64,000 nt of DNA from Cyanobacteria bacterium FACHB-471. Its GTDB lineage: Bacteria > Cyanobacteriota > Cyanobacteriia > Elainellales > Elainellaceae. Each line of letters opens with the position of its first letter. The first letter of the stretch is position 1. This document shows, one piece after another, positions 46,875 to 54,935 of the stretch. The position numbers and the translations under genes are program-made. The stretch covers positions 1-64,000 of the forward strand of contig JACJOC010000052.1 in the NCBI GenBank assembly GCA_014695345.1. Reading direction: 5' to 3'. The notes beneath the pieces were generated by a model. That model had not been told where the DNA came from and did no database searches. It saw only the letters and a program-made list of their open reading frames with translations.

Positions 46875-47284
46875 CCCCCTTACCTCCTCTCTTAACTGAC
46901 AGGTGTAATCGTAGTTACAAAATACGAAAACCGTCGAAAGTATATCGGCTTGAGTTTAAGATTTCAACTCCCCTTAAATTTTCGATACAAAGTCTTAAGA
47001 TGTCCACAAAAGTTTCTCGCGTTATGCTTATAGCCTTGTACTGTAATGATCCCCGCTGTTGATCTGAGCTAAGATTGGCGGGATCGGGTGGGAATTGAGA
47101 AGGGGAATTTATAATTTTTGTATTGAGTGATAAGAGCGATTACCCCCAGGGGGAACTGCTTCGCATCGCCCCTGTTTCCACTGTACGCTGTCAAGGTGCT
47201 GGGTTATCCGGGTGCTGCGTGGCTTTTCTGTGTGGCTGTTGTGTGATTGCTCTATGATTGCCCTGTGACTACCTGTGTGACTGC
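46875..47284. other. Spacer between DUF3155 gene and histidine kinase, containing repeat copy
   Basis: Divergent promoters for both genes should be here. It contains the 37-bp repeat at 47136-47172 and several short direct tgtg and tgcctg repeats near 47200-47280. Confidence 0.5.
47136..47172 (+). repeat. NYPKGETA-type palindromic repeat, intergenic copy
   Basis: gcgattacccccagggggaa then ctgcttcgcatcgcccc. The same repeat is inside the histidine kinase gene (48636-48673) and the CNNM gene (50467-50505, reverse). Confidence 0.85.
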
Positions 47285-48736
47285 ATGTTGATGCCTGCCA
47301 GCTCTGAATTTGTTGCTTTGTGCCGCGCCCAGATTGCGCTGCTGACACAGGGATTAGGCGCATCATTCAGTGCAGTTTATCTGACAGAAGAGTTAACCGA
47401 TGGTAATGCAAACGCTCAGCTGATTCCTATTGTGACCTACCCAGAGGCAGAAACTTGGCGAGAAGAGCAAATGCCTGCGTTCTGGTCAGCCCGGATTGGA
47501 ACCAGTCCAAGCCTGCGGCTGCTATTGCCCGAAGCTTCAGCTACTCTAAAGCAAATTAACTCGTCCGATACGGGCAGATTTGACCAGAGTACTCATTCTC
47601 ATCGTCACACTTCTGGGGGAAGTCCATCCGAAAAACTGTCTTACCCGCAGCAGATTGTTTTGCCGCTGATCCATGAAGGGGTCGTGATGGGTTTGCTGGT
47701 GACTGCCCGACCTGAGGCAGATTGGACAGTGAGTGAGCAAGCTCAAATTGAAAAGGTCGCTCGAACTTTGGCGATCGCCTGTGTACTCGACCAGCGATCG
47801 CAGTGGCTCGACCAGGATTTGCGCCAGCAGCGCCTCTTGCAAGCCCAGCAGCATGATGTGTTTGATGATTTGCTGCACCAGTTCCGCAATCCGTTAACAG
47901 CGCTCCGAACCTTCGGCAAGCTGCTGCTGCGTCGATTGGCTTCAAATGATGCAAACCGCAGTGTGGCAACTAGCATTGTGCGCGAGAGCGATCGCCTCCA
48001 GGAGTTGTTGCAGCAATTTGATGCTGCCATTGATATGGGTGAGGCGAACCTGCTGCCGCCTGTAGACTCTGCACCACCTGCAAGCTGGCAAGCTCAAATC
48101 GATGATTCTCAAGCAGCGGATGATATCGTGACTGACCCTAAGCCCGTTCCTTTGCTGCCCGGAACAAATTTCTTGACTGGAACTACCCTAACCCTAGAGC
48201 CGCATTTGCTGAGTGAGGTTTTGGAACCGCTGTTGGATGCGGCAGAGGCGATCGCCCAAGACCGCCAGCTAGAGTTACGTTCTGTCATTCCGCCCAACCT
48301 ACCCCCCGTGCAAACTGACCCGAAAGCCCTGCGGGAGGTGTTGAATAACCTGATCGACAATGCGCTGAAATATACCCCTTCAGGGGGCAAGGTTTACGTT
48401 TGGGCCACCTCGCGTCAGGGCAGGCAATCTGTGATTGTCGCCGACACGGGGGGCGGCATTCCCCTCGCAGACCAGGCGCATATCTTTGAGCGACACTATC
48501 GCGGGGTGCAGGCAGAAACTGACATTCCTGGCAGTGGTTTGGGGCTGGCGATCGCCCGTGATTTAGTCAAGCGAATGCAGGGTGAGATTCAGGTTTTTAG
48601 TCCGGTAGAACGGCTGTTTGGGCAAGCAGGAGGAGACAATTACCCCAAAGGGGAAACGGCTTCGCATCGCCCTACTTCATCTCCCAGCCAGGGAGGAACA
48701 GCTTTTGTGGTCTGGCTACCCGAAGCCAGGGTCTAG
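47285..48736 (+). CDS. GAF-domain sensor histidine kinase
   Basis: A 483-residue cytoplasmic sensor kinase. Residues about 1-165 form a GAF-like domain (SAVYLTEELTDG...IVLPLIHEGVVMGLLVTARPEADW). The dimerisation helix carries LLHQFRNPLTALRTFGKLLL with the phosphorylated His; the ATPase domain has N-box LREVLNNLIDNALKYTPSGG, G1 VADTGGGIPL, and G2 GSGLGLAIARDLVKRM. Near residues 450-463 the peptide NYPKGETASHRP is encoded by an inserted repeat. No response regulator lies beside it. I take the ATG at 47285; MPASSEF from 47291 is also possible. Its stimulus is unknown. Confidence 0.88.
   Translation: MLMPASSEFVALCRAQIALLTQGLGASFSAVYLTEELTDGNANAQLIPIVTYPEAETWREEQMPAFWSARIGTSPSLRLLLPEASATLKQINSSDTGRFDQSTHSHRHTSGGSPSEKLSYPQQIVLPLIHEGVVMGLLVTARPEADWTVSEQAQIEKVARTLAIACVLDQRSQWLDQDLRQQRLLQAQQHDVFDDLLHQFRNPLTALRTFGKLLLRRLASNDANRSVATSIVRESDRLQELLQQFDAAIDMGEANLLPPVDSAPPASWQAQIDDSQAADDIVTDPKPVPLLPGTNFLTGTTLTLEPHLLSEVLEPLLDAAEAIAQDRQLELRSVIPPNLPPVQTDPKALREVLNNLIDNALKYTPSGGKVYVWATSRQGRQSVIVADTGGGIPLADQAHIFERHYRGVQAETDIPGSGLGLAIARDLVKRMQGEIQVFSPVERLFGQAGGDNYPKGETASHRPTSSPSQGGTAFVVWLPEARV
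48636..48673 (+). repeat. NYPKGETA-type repeat, copy inside kinase gene
   Basis: acaattaccccaaaggggaa then acggcttcgcatcgccct, in frame, encoding NYPKGETASHRP. Confidence 0.88.
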
Positions 48737-48854
48737 AAGCGGATAATTAATCAATTCTGAAAGCGAATCATTTCTCCGGAACTTCTTTCGATCAAGACGT
48801 AAGGATCATTGGGCTGGTTATCGACGACCAATTCCTGATAACGTCGAATTTCTT

Positions 48855-49796
48855 ATGCTAAAACCAATCGAATCGTTCCTGAAAAACTTCAAATTAGGCA
48901 AGAAGTTTACGGTCTTATTACTCTTAATATTTTTTGGAGGAATTGTCGCCAGCGGAGCTGCATTATCCAGCATTTTGAACTACAACGCTCAGCGTGAGGT
49001 GACTTCTAAAACACTCATGTTGATGGAGACTATGAACTCCGTCCGCAACTATACCAACACCCAAGTTAACCCAGAATTAGCCGATCGCCTGGACACTGAA
49101 TTCTTACCTGAAAGTGTGCCTTCCTACTCAGCTCGCGAAGTATTTGAGAAGTTTCGAGCTAACCCTTTTTATAGTGAATTCTTTTATAAAGAAGCGACAC
49201 TTAATCCAACCAATTTAAGAGACAAAGCAGATAGTTTTGAAACAGAAATTGTAGAGCGATTTCAACAGTCCAGTAACCTTAAAGAAGTGAGCGGATTCCG
49301 TTCTACTCCAAGTGGCGATCTTTTCTACACGGCTCGACCAATTATTGTTACGGATGCCACCTGTTTGCGCTGCCACAGCACGGTTGAAGCTGCGCCTAAG
49401 AGCATGATTGAACGCTACGGCACAACCAATGGATTTAATTGGGAATTGAACGTGCCGATTGGCGCACAGGTGATGTCTGTTCCCGCCAGTCAAGTATTCA
49501 AAAGTGCCCGACAGTCGTTTGTGCTGATTATGGGAACGGTCGTGGGTGTGTTTGCGATCGCCATTCTCATGGTCAACCTCTGGCTCAAACAATATGTCGT
49601 CCGCCCCTTACGGCAAATCTCAACAGCCGCTGAGGCCATCAGCATGGGTGACATGGATGCAGACTTTGAGTACCAGTCGAATGACGAAGTGGGCAGCCTT
49701 GCAGAAGCCTTTCGCCGGATGAAAATGAGCTTAGCGATCGCCATGAAACGACTCGACAAATATCGTCTGGGTCGCCGCAACCCAGAGTCGCAGTGA
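48855..49796 (+). CDS. DUF3365 (Tll0287-like) heme sensor with HAMP domain
   Basis: A 313-residue membrane sensor. It has a transmembrane helix at 18-40, a periplasmic DUF3365 domain (45-225) with one c-type heme motif CLRCH (Cys170, Cys173, His174), a second transmembrane helix (about 228-250) and a HAMP domain (about 255-305) ending in a basic tail; no kinase or cyclase module follows. The periplasmic domain resembles Tll0287 of Thermosynechococcus, where a Cys serves as axial ligand; here there is no other Cys at all, so the second ligand must be something else. It sits 118 bases after the histidine kinase on the same strand and may signal to a separate partner. Confidence 0.85.
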   Translation: MLKPIESFLKNFKLGKKFTVLLLLIFFGGIVASGAALSSILNYNAQREVTSKTLMLMETMNSVRNYTNTQVNPELADRLDTEFLPESVPSYSAREVFEKFRANPFYSEFFYKEATLNPTNLRDKADSFETEIVERFQQSSNLKEVSGFRSTPSGDLFYTARPIIVTDATCLRCHSTVEAAPKSMIERYGTTNGFNWELNVPIGAQVMSVPASQVFKSARQSFVLIMGTVVGVFAIAILMVNLWLKQYVVRPLRQISTAAEAISMGDMDADFEYQSNDEVGSLAEAFRRMKMSLAIAMKRLDKYRLGRRNPESQ

Positions 49797-49821
49797 TGGG
49801 TTAGCGAGTAGCATTCACATT

Positions 49822-49886
49822 GTAGGGGTGGGTTTGGCAGACAAACCTGAATAGAGTCGAGATTCAACGGCAAAACCCACCCCTAC
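49822..49886. repeat. Palindromic repeat gtaggggtgggttt...aaacccacccctac
   Basis: Arms 49822-49835 and 49873-49886 are perfect inverted repeats. It lies between two convergent genes; the right arm supplies the TAG stop of the EVE-domain gene (49883-49885). Confidence 0.8.
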
Positions 49887-50341
49887 GAAGGTTGCTTTGC
49901 TAACCCCAAAATCTTTTGGGCGATCGCTTCCTCAACTGGCATGACCGATAAACGATTTCCCTGACGCACGACCCAAAGTTCGTCTGGGTCAAAGGTTTGC
50001 CGCAGCTTGTCAAGCGGAATCAAGGTGTTGAACGCTTCCACAAATTCTACAGTGACGGTTTGCCAGCGAGGGGCTTCCGGTTTGGATTTAGCATCGTAGT
50101 ATTTGCTTTTGGGATCAAACTGCGTCGGGTCGTCAATTCCTGTGACCACTTTCATCAGCCCAGCAATTCCCAGTGGGTTGGTGTTGGAATGGTAGAAAAA
50201 AACTAGATCTTCGGGCTGCATTTCGCGCAAAAAGTTTCGCGCCTGATAGTTGCGAACGCCATCCCAAATTGTTTGGCGATCGCGCTCTAGGTCAGCAATA
50301 CCGTAAGCATCCGGTTCGGATTTCATTAGCCAGTAACGCAT
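49883..50341 (-). CDS. EVE-domain protein
   Basis: A 152-residue protein beginning MRYWLMKSEPDAYGIADLER, with WDGVRNYQARNFLREMQPEDLVFFYHSNTNPLGIAGL, the EVE (PUA-like) domain pattern. In eukaryotes (THYN1) and in bacterial defence contexts the fold can bind modified bases; here the gene is alone, with no restriction or defence neighbours, so it may have a housekeeping role. Its stop codon lies within the palindromic repeat at 49822-49886, so the last two or three residues may have been changed by it. Confidence 0.9.
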   Translation of the reverse strand: MRYWLMKSEPDAYGIADLERDRQTIWDGVRNYQARNFLREMQPEDLVFFYHSNTNPLGIAGLMKVVTGIDDPTQFDPKSKYYDAKSKPEAPRWQTVTVEFVEAFNTLIPLDKLRQTFDPDELWVVRQGNRLSVMPVEEAIAQKILGLAKQPS

Positions 50342-50406
50342 GGGGAATGAATCAGAAGTAGAAGGTAAGTGAATGAATAAAATTAGCGTTGCTTGACGGG
50401 TCAGAA

Positions 50407-51954
50407 CTATTTATCAGAACTGACTTCTGTATTGGAGTTAGATGAGTCGTAGCTGCCATTTTGGGAGGGGCGATCCGAAGCAGTTTCCCCTTTGGGGTAA
50501 TCGCTCTCAGCAATAGTCTCTTCCCAATAATCAGTAATAACTTCATCGGTAGCCGAGGTGCCGCTGGCTGTGGCCCTATCCAAACGTTGAATTCGAATTT
50601 GGTGTAGCCTCGGACCCTCCGCCAGCGTTGCCGTCAGCTCATAGGTTCCATACCGAAGCTGATCACCAACCGCCGGAATTTTTTGCAGTTCATAAATCAT
50701 GAATCCACCGACTGTTTGATAATCCTCAATTACTGGCAAATCTAGATTGAGCATCTCATTCACTTCCTGAATGTCTAGCTGTGCCTGCACCAAAAAAGTT
50801 TGCTCATTCAAAATTTGAATTGTCGGTTCTTCCTCATCTTCCGGTTCGTAGGTAGTGCCAATAATTTCAGCTACCAGATCTTGAATCGTGATTAATCCTG
50901 CCGTGCCGCCAAACTCATCGACCACCATCACCATTTCCTGGGCTGACCGCTGCATCTGGTGCAACAACTCATTCAGCGGCACATATTCTGGCACAAACCG
51001 TGCTGGACGAGTCCAGGGCTGAATGGAACTATCGAGGGTTAAAATTCCTTGTGCTAGTGGCTCTGCCAGTTCTTTAAAGTAAACGATGCCGCTAATGTCA
51101 TCTAAAGAATCTCCCATCACGGGATAGCGGGAATGCCCCGACTCAGCCACCTCATGCAGCAGCATTTGAAAGGTTGCATCTCCAGGAATGGCCACAATGC
51201 TGGTACGCGGCACCATAACTTCGCCCGCTGAGACTTCGGCAAATTCAAACACGTTGGTCAGCAGTTCTCGTTCTTCGGCTTCTAAACCGGGAGATTCGGT
51301 AGACGTGCTGATGATCAGCTGGAGTTCCTCAGGTGTAACGCGGTTATACCAGCCTTGCCCGGTATATTGAATGCCCACAAGCCGCAGCAGCCAGCGGGTT
51401 GATTGATTCAAAATCCAGATGAAGGGGTTAAAGAAACGGGCGATCGCCAGACTGGGGGGGGCTAAAAATCGGGCTAGCTGCTCAGGGTAAAGCAATGCCA
51501 GAGACTTGGGACAAAGCTCTCCCAATACAATTTGCAGGTAGGCAACCAGAAAAAAGGCGATCGGGATCGCGAGAGAATGGGATAAGAACTGGTTCGTCTC
51601 TGGCGACAGCGGCAACTGAGAAAGCAAAATGGCCAGAGGCAACGCCATTGTATTCTCGCTAATCCAACCCAGTGCCAGACTGGACAAGGTAATGCCGAGC
51701 TGAGTAGTAGAGAGCAGGCGATCGATGCCGCGCTGAAGATCTTGAACAGTCTTGGCCTGAATGTCTCCGGCCGAGGCGAGTTGGTTAATCCGCGATCGCC
51801 GGACTGAAACAATCGAAAACTCTGCGGTTACAAAAAAAGCATTGATGGCAATTAGCAAAAAAACTGACAGCAGCCTGAAAAACACCTCAGATTGTGCAAG
51901 GGTATTGGGTTCGGCTACCAAAAAAACTGAAGAAATTGAGACAAGGGGGATCAT
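50407..51954 (-). CDS. CNNM/CorC-family membrane transporter
   Basis: A 515-residue membrane protein of the CNNM/hemolysin C type: an N-terminal DUF21 transmembrane domain (about 20-210, LIAINAFFVTAEFSIVSVRRSR, GELCPKSLALLYPE), two CBS domains (about 215-350, VMVPRTSIVAIP, MVMVVDEFGGTAGLITIQDL) and a CorC_HlyC C-terminal domain (EDYQTVGGFMIYELQKIP). It is thought to export Mg2+ or Co2+ in relatives. The ATG at 51954 is used; a TTG at 51990 is in frame. Near residues 483-496 the peptide DYPKGETASDRPS is encoded by an inserted repeat, at the tail, where it may be harmless. Confidence 0.9.
   Translation of the reverse strand: MIPLVSISSVFLVAEPNTLAQSEVFFRLLSVFLLIAINAFFVTAEFSIVSVRRSRINQLASAGDIQAKTVQDLQRGIDRLLSTTQLGITLSSLALGWISENTMALPLAILLSQLPLSPETNQFLSHSLAIPIAFFLVAYLQIVLGELCPKSLALLYPEQLARFLAPPSLAIARFFNPFIWILNQSTRWLLRLVGIQYTGQGWYNRVTPEELQLIISTSTESPGLEAEERELLTNVFEFAEVSAGEVMVPRTSIVAIPGDATFQMLLHEVAESGHSRYPVMGDSLDDISGIVYFKELAEPLAQGILTLDSSIQPWTRPARFVPEYVPLNELLHQMQRSAQEMVMVVDEFGGTAGLITIQDLVAEIIGTTYEPEDEEEPTIQILNEQTFLVQAQLDIQEVNEMLNLDLPVIEDYQTVGGFMIYELQKIPAVGDQLRYGTYELTATLAEGPRLHQIRIQRLDRATASGTSATDEVITDYWEETIAESDYPKGETASDRPSQNGSYDSSNSNTEVSSDK
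50467..50505 (-). repeat. NYPKGETA-type repeat, copy inside CNNM gene
   Basis: Reverse complement of the 47136 and 48636 copies: ggggcgatccgaagcagttt then cccctttggggtaatcgct on plus; encodes DYPKGETASDRPS on minus. Confidence 0.88.
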
Positions 51955-52041
51955 TCTTAAAAGCAGGAAAAAGCTACAGCAAAGCAGCAAAACTCGAATT
52001 AGTTAGAGGCAGTAAAATCTACTGTTCATGTTCACGTTGCC

Positions 52042-52302
52042 TTATTCAGCTGCTGCATCACCATTCATACGAGCTTCTACGTCTGTCAAAATGTCTGCTT
52101 CCTTCAACAGGACTAACTCATCGCGGTGAGGAGGATTGCCATCTGTCTCTCCTACACTGCTAGCAGGGCGGACATCGGGCTGGGTAATTCCCTGAAGCGC
52201 TTCGCGCCCCAGCGCATACCCCCAGGCGGCACTGACAACGCCTGCTGCAACCATCAAAGAAAGCAAAATCAGGGTGAGTGCTACGGTCGAGTTGAGTCTC
52301 AT
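52042..52302 (-). CDS. Small single-helix membrane protein
   Basis: An 86-residue protein starting MRLNSTVALTLILLSLMVAAG with one hydrophobic segment (7-30), followed by GYALGREALQGITQPDVRP and an acidic end. The small size, single helix and polar tail are typical of cyanobacterial membrane-bound subunits or signal-anchored proteins; I cannot name the family. It lies 88 bases upstream of the CNNM gene on the same strand. Confidence 0.65.
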   Translation of the reverse strand: MRLNSTVALTLILLSLMVAAGVVSAAWGYALGREALQGITQPDVRPASSVGETDGNPPHRDELVLLKEADILTDVEARMNGDAAAE

Positions 52303-52310
52303 TGTTGGAA

Positions 52311-52365
52311 TGGGGATTAGGGATTAGGGGTTAGGAATTAGAGTTGGGGTGGGGGCTAGGGTTAA
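52311..52365. repeat. Heptamer short tandem repeats (ggattag-like)
   Basis: Run ggggattagggattaggggt then taggaattagagttggggtg: units of about seven bases vary around GGGATTA. Such STRR heptamers are common in filamentous cyanobacteria. Confidence 0.75.
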
Positions 52366-52546
52366 GCCTTAAGAGATTTTTAGTAAGAAGTCGCTGACGT
52401 TAGTAAAGTTGTTTCCTAAAGAGGTTCCTGGAGTTTTGTGAATCAGTTTCAGTACAAATCAGCAAGAATATGTTCAATGAAAGGGTAGCTGCGAATCAAG
52501 GACTCAGGATACAATGTGTCTCTAGTAGAATCTCCAACAGGTATCG
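52366..52546. other. Spacer before the tRNA gene
   Basis: About 180 bases; contains the tRNA promoter presumably. Nothing else seen. Confidence 0.4.
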
Positions 52547-52619
52547 CCAGGGTTGGCCGAGCGGTTTAGGCAGCGAACTCATAATTCGCCTCAGGCAGGT
52601 TCAACTCCTGCACCCTGGA
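52547..52619 (+). tRNA. tRNA with CAU anticodon, probably tRNA-Ile2
   Basis: A 73-nt class I tRNA. Acceptor CCAGGGT (52547-52553) pairs with ACCCTGG (52612-52618); the anticodon arm is GCGAA-CTCATAA-TTCGC, with anticodon CAU; the T arm is GCAGG-TTCAACT-CCTGC. The 3' CCA is not encoded. The D-arm TGGCCGAGCGGTTTAGGC is of the kind found in chloroplast trnI-CAU, which reads AUA after lysidine modification by TilS. The other CAU tRNAs (initiator and elongator Met) have different arms as I remember them, so Ile2 is preferred, but is not certain. Confidence 0.85.
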
Positions 52620-52797
52620 TTCTAAGAACTTAGCGCTTTCTGGCGATCGCACGTTCATCCTAGAAACGTTAAACTAATGCTGCCTCTAACCTGAGGTGAA
52701 ATTTGGGAGTAGGGTATCTCCATGAAGAAACTTTGCTTTGCCTAATTTTACTCGAAACCTCCCACTCCATTGAGCCTGTCACCGATACGATTCATTT

Positions 52798-53418
52798 ATG
52801 GTAAATCAGCCTTCCAATTCGGTTCAGTCCATTTCGCGGGTCAGCCAAGGCGACCTGGAAACTGTCAAGCAATATCTCCTCGACTTGTTTTGCGAAGCCG
52901 CTTACCGAGAGGGCGATTTTACGCTTTCTTCAGGGCAGCGTAGCAGCTATTACATCAATGGCAAGCAGGTGACGCTGCATCCTCAGGGTGGATTGGCGAT
53001 GGGACGAGTGCTGCTTGATCTAGTTCCAGCCGAGGCGCAGGCAGTCGCAGGGCTGACGCTAGGAGCTGACCCAATGGTGACAGCAGTGAGCGTGGTCGCA
53101 GCCTATGAAGGGCGATCGCTCACTGCCCTGATTGTTCGTAAAGAAGCAAAAGGACACGGCACTCAGGCTTACATCGAAGGTCCAACGCTCACTCCAGGTA
53201 GCCCAGTTATCGTCTTAGAGGACGTAGTCACCACTGGACAATCTGCTCTCAAAGCTGTCGATCGACTCCGGCAAGCAGGCTATACCGTCAATCAAATCAT
53301 CGCTCTGGTAGACCGGCAGCAAGGCGGAGCAGAGCTATATCAGCAGCAAGGCTTACAGTTTCAATCTGTTTTCTCAATTCAAGATATTCAAACCCGCTAC
53401 GCGCAATTGCAGGTTTAG
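52798..53418 (+). CDS. pyrE: Orotate phosphoribosyltransferase
   Basis: A 206-residue enzyme of UMP synthesis that joins orotate to PRPP. The PRPP motif VIVLEDVVTTGQS (ED-DVVTTG pattern), the GKQVTLHPQG region and KEAKGHGTQAYIEG loop are clear. N-terminal about 20 residues are an extra extension (NQPSNSVQSISRVSQGDLE). The ATG at 52798 starts about 180 bases after the tRNA. It is followed by a hairpin made of two HIP1 octamers and a T-rich stretch. Confidence 0.95.
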   Translation: MVNQPSNSVQSISRVSQGDLETVKQYLLDLFCEAAYREGDFTLSSGQRSSYYINGKQVTLHPQGGLAMGRVLLDLVPAEAQAVAGLTLGADPMVTAVSVVAAYEGRSLTALIVRKEAKGHGTQAYIEGPTLTPGSPVIVLEDVVTTGQSALKAVDRLRQAGYTVNQIIALVDRQQGGAELYQQQGLQFQSVFSIQDIQTRYAQLQV

Positions 53419-53470
53419 AACTTTAATCAGAAAACTAAGTACGTTTCGGTTGGTTATGAACTGAGTGAGG

Positions 53471-53517
53471 GGGCGATCGCTTCTCCATGAAGAGTGGGAG
53501 AGGCGATCGCTTTTCCT
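53471..53517 (+). terminator. HIP1-based hairpin terminator of pyrE
   Basis: Left gcgatcgcttctcc (53473-53486) and right gggagaggcgatcgc (53496-53510) can pair with one G-U; TTTTCCTTATTCTT follows. The two HIP1 octamers form the core of the stem. Confidence 0.65.
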
Positions 53518-53742
53518 TATTCTTGAGAGAAGTAGTAGATTTATAGTGTCGCCTAATGGTCGATTCAGTTCTACTCAAAGTTGAATATTTGAGGTCCTCT
53601 GTTTCCTGCCAAGAAGTTCCGAGACTTATTAATCACCTTTATCATTGGGTTGTCAGTAGGCAAACCTTACCCTCAAAACCCAATACTTTTCTCTATGTTG
53701 AGCTATATTAATCAAAAATAGTTGTCGTTGCTCAAAAATGCG

Positions 53743-54846
53743 ATGAACTCTTATTACCTACTGGAAAAACTAGAGAAATTTAGAGATTTAATAGATGCTA
53801 AAGGTTCTGTATTTGCAATCATCAAAGAAATTGCGGATCAAAGTAATTTAGTTGCTGAATTGATTGACACTTTTGAAATAGTCACCTTGCCAGCCCATAA
53901 TTATCTAGACGGGAAGTATGTTGATAGTGCAAATGATGATATAAACTGGACTGAATTACAAGAAAAAACACTAATATTGCGCGATAAGTCCATGTTGGTG
54001 TATCGGGTGATAGAAGCAGTTCCAACAAAGAAATTTTTTGCTGGTATTGCAAACCTCGAAGAAGCAATTGATGAGCTTATTCAAGAATTAGGTGGAGATC
54101 ATAACCTCTTTGCAGGTCTTCTTGCTCATCTAGAGAACTTTAGTGAGAGCTATGAGCGTTTCCTTCGAAAAGTGTCCTATAGGCAGATTATTGATATTGT
54201 CTACTCTGCCAGGAATTTAATCGAGAGTTTTGAAACTATAGTTGGGTTCATTGACTCTCTGAAAAGAAATCTACTAGAGCAGGTTGAATATGGAGAATCT
54301 TTTCAAGAGATAACTATTTTTTTAACCTCCAGCTATCTGTGCAGAGAGTTTATTGAAAAGTTGGATGCAATTCAAGAAATATACTCAGAGCTATGTTTGC
54401 TTGCAAACGTTTCTGAAGCTGATTTTCCCCTCAAAATCATTAAAATAGAGTCAAGTAGTTTATTTGCAAAAATCTTTGGAGAAGCTAAAGTCATTGGAAT
54501 CCTTGAGGAGTTAATTGAAGGTACAGTGTCGTTTTTTTACAGAAAATATACTAATGAGGGTAAGATCCAAGCAATCTCCAGGCAAGCTGAAGCCATAGAA
54601 AACGTTCTTGAGCTGAACAAGAAACTTGAGCAAGCAGGAATTGATACTAGTGAATCAAAAGAGGTGATTCGTAAATCGGCTGTAATCATAGCTGACAAGC
54701 TAAATCACCTTCTGCTAGGTGAACCAGAAATCGAGTTGAATGGAGAATTTATATCACTTGACAGTAAGTTTAAGCAGAAATACATGGAAAGTAGTAGAGT
54801 TTTTCTGCTTAAAGGTAGCGATCCTGAACTAGAAGATAAAAGCTAG
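53743..54846 (+). CDS. Unknown alpha-helical protein
   Basis: A 367-residue protein of unknown function, from ATG at 53743 (frame open to a TTG at 53722). Helix-forming Leu/Glu/Ile/Lys-rich sequence throughout, with no membrane segment; for example YYLLEKLEKFRDLIDAKGSV and LEELIEGTVSFFYRKYTNEG. It is noticeably more AT-rich and has many A/T-ending codons compared with pyrE and its other neighbours, so it may have been acquired. It precedes an antitoxin-like gene by 89 bases on the same strand. A structural or defence role is possible, but nothing visible shows it. Confidence 0.7.
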   Translation: MNSYYLLEKLEKFRDLIDAKGSVFAIIKEIADQSNLVAELIDTFEIVTLPAHNYLDGKYVDSANDDINWTELQEKTLILRDKSMLVYRVIEAVPTKKFFAGIANLEEAIDELIQELGGDHNLFAGLLAHLENFSESYERFLRKVSYRQIIDIVYSARNLIESFETIVGFIDSLKRNLLEQVEYGESFQEITIFLTSSYLCREFIEKLDAIQEIYSELCLLANVSEADFPLKIIKIESSSLFAKIFGEAKVIGILEELIEGTVSFFYRKYTNEGKIQAISRQAEAIENVLELNKKLEQAGIDTSESKEVIRKSAVIIADKLNHLLLGEPEIELNGEFISLDSKFKQKYMESSRVFLLKGSDPELEDKS

Positions 54847-54935
54847 TTAGTTAATAATCAATGCAGGTTGAATGAACGTGATTGTAATTGATTGAACTAG
54901 AATTAAGGCACTAGCCTTTGTTGGAGCATTGTTGT

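Noticed and set aside
51761-52163. Plus-strand frames antisense to the CNNM start region
   Set aside because: They mirror real minus-strand genes; no independent support.
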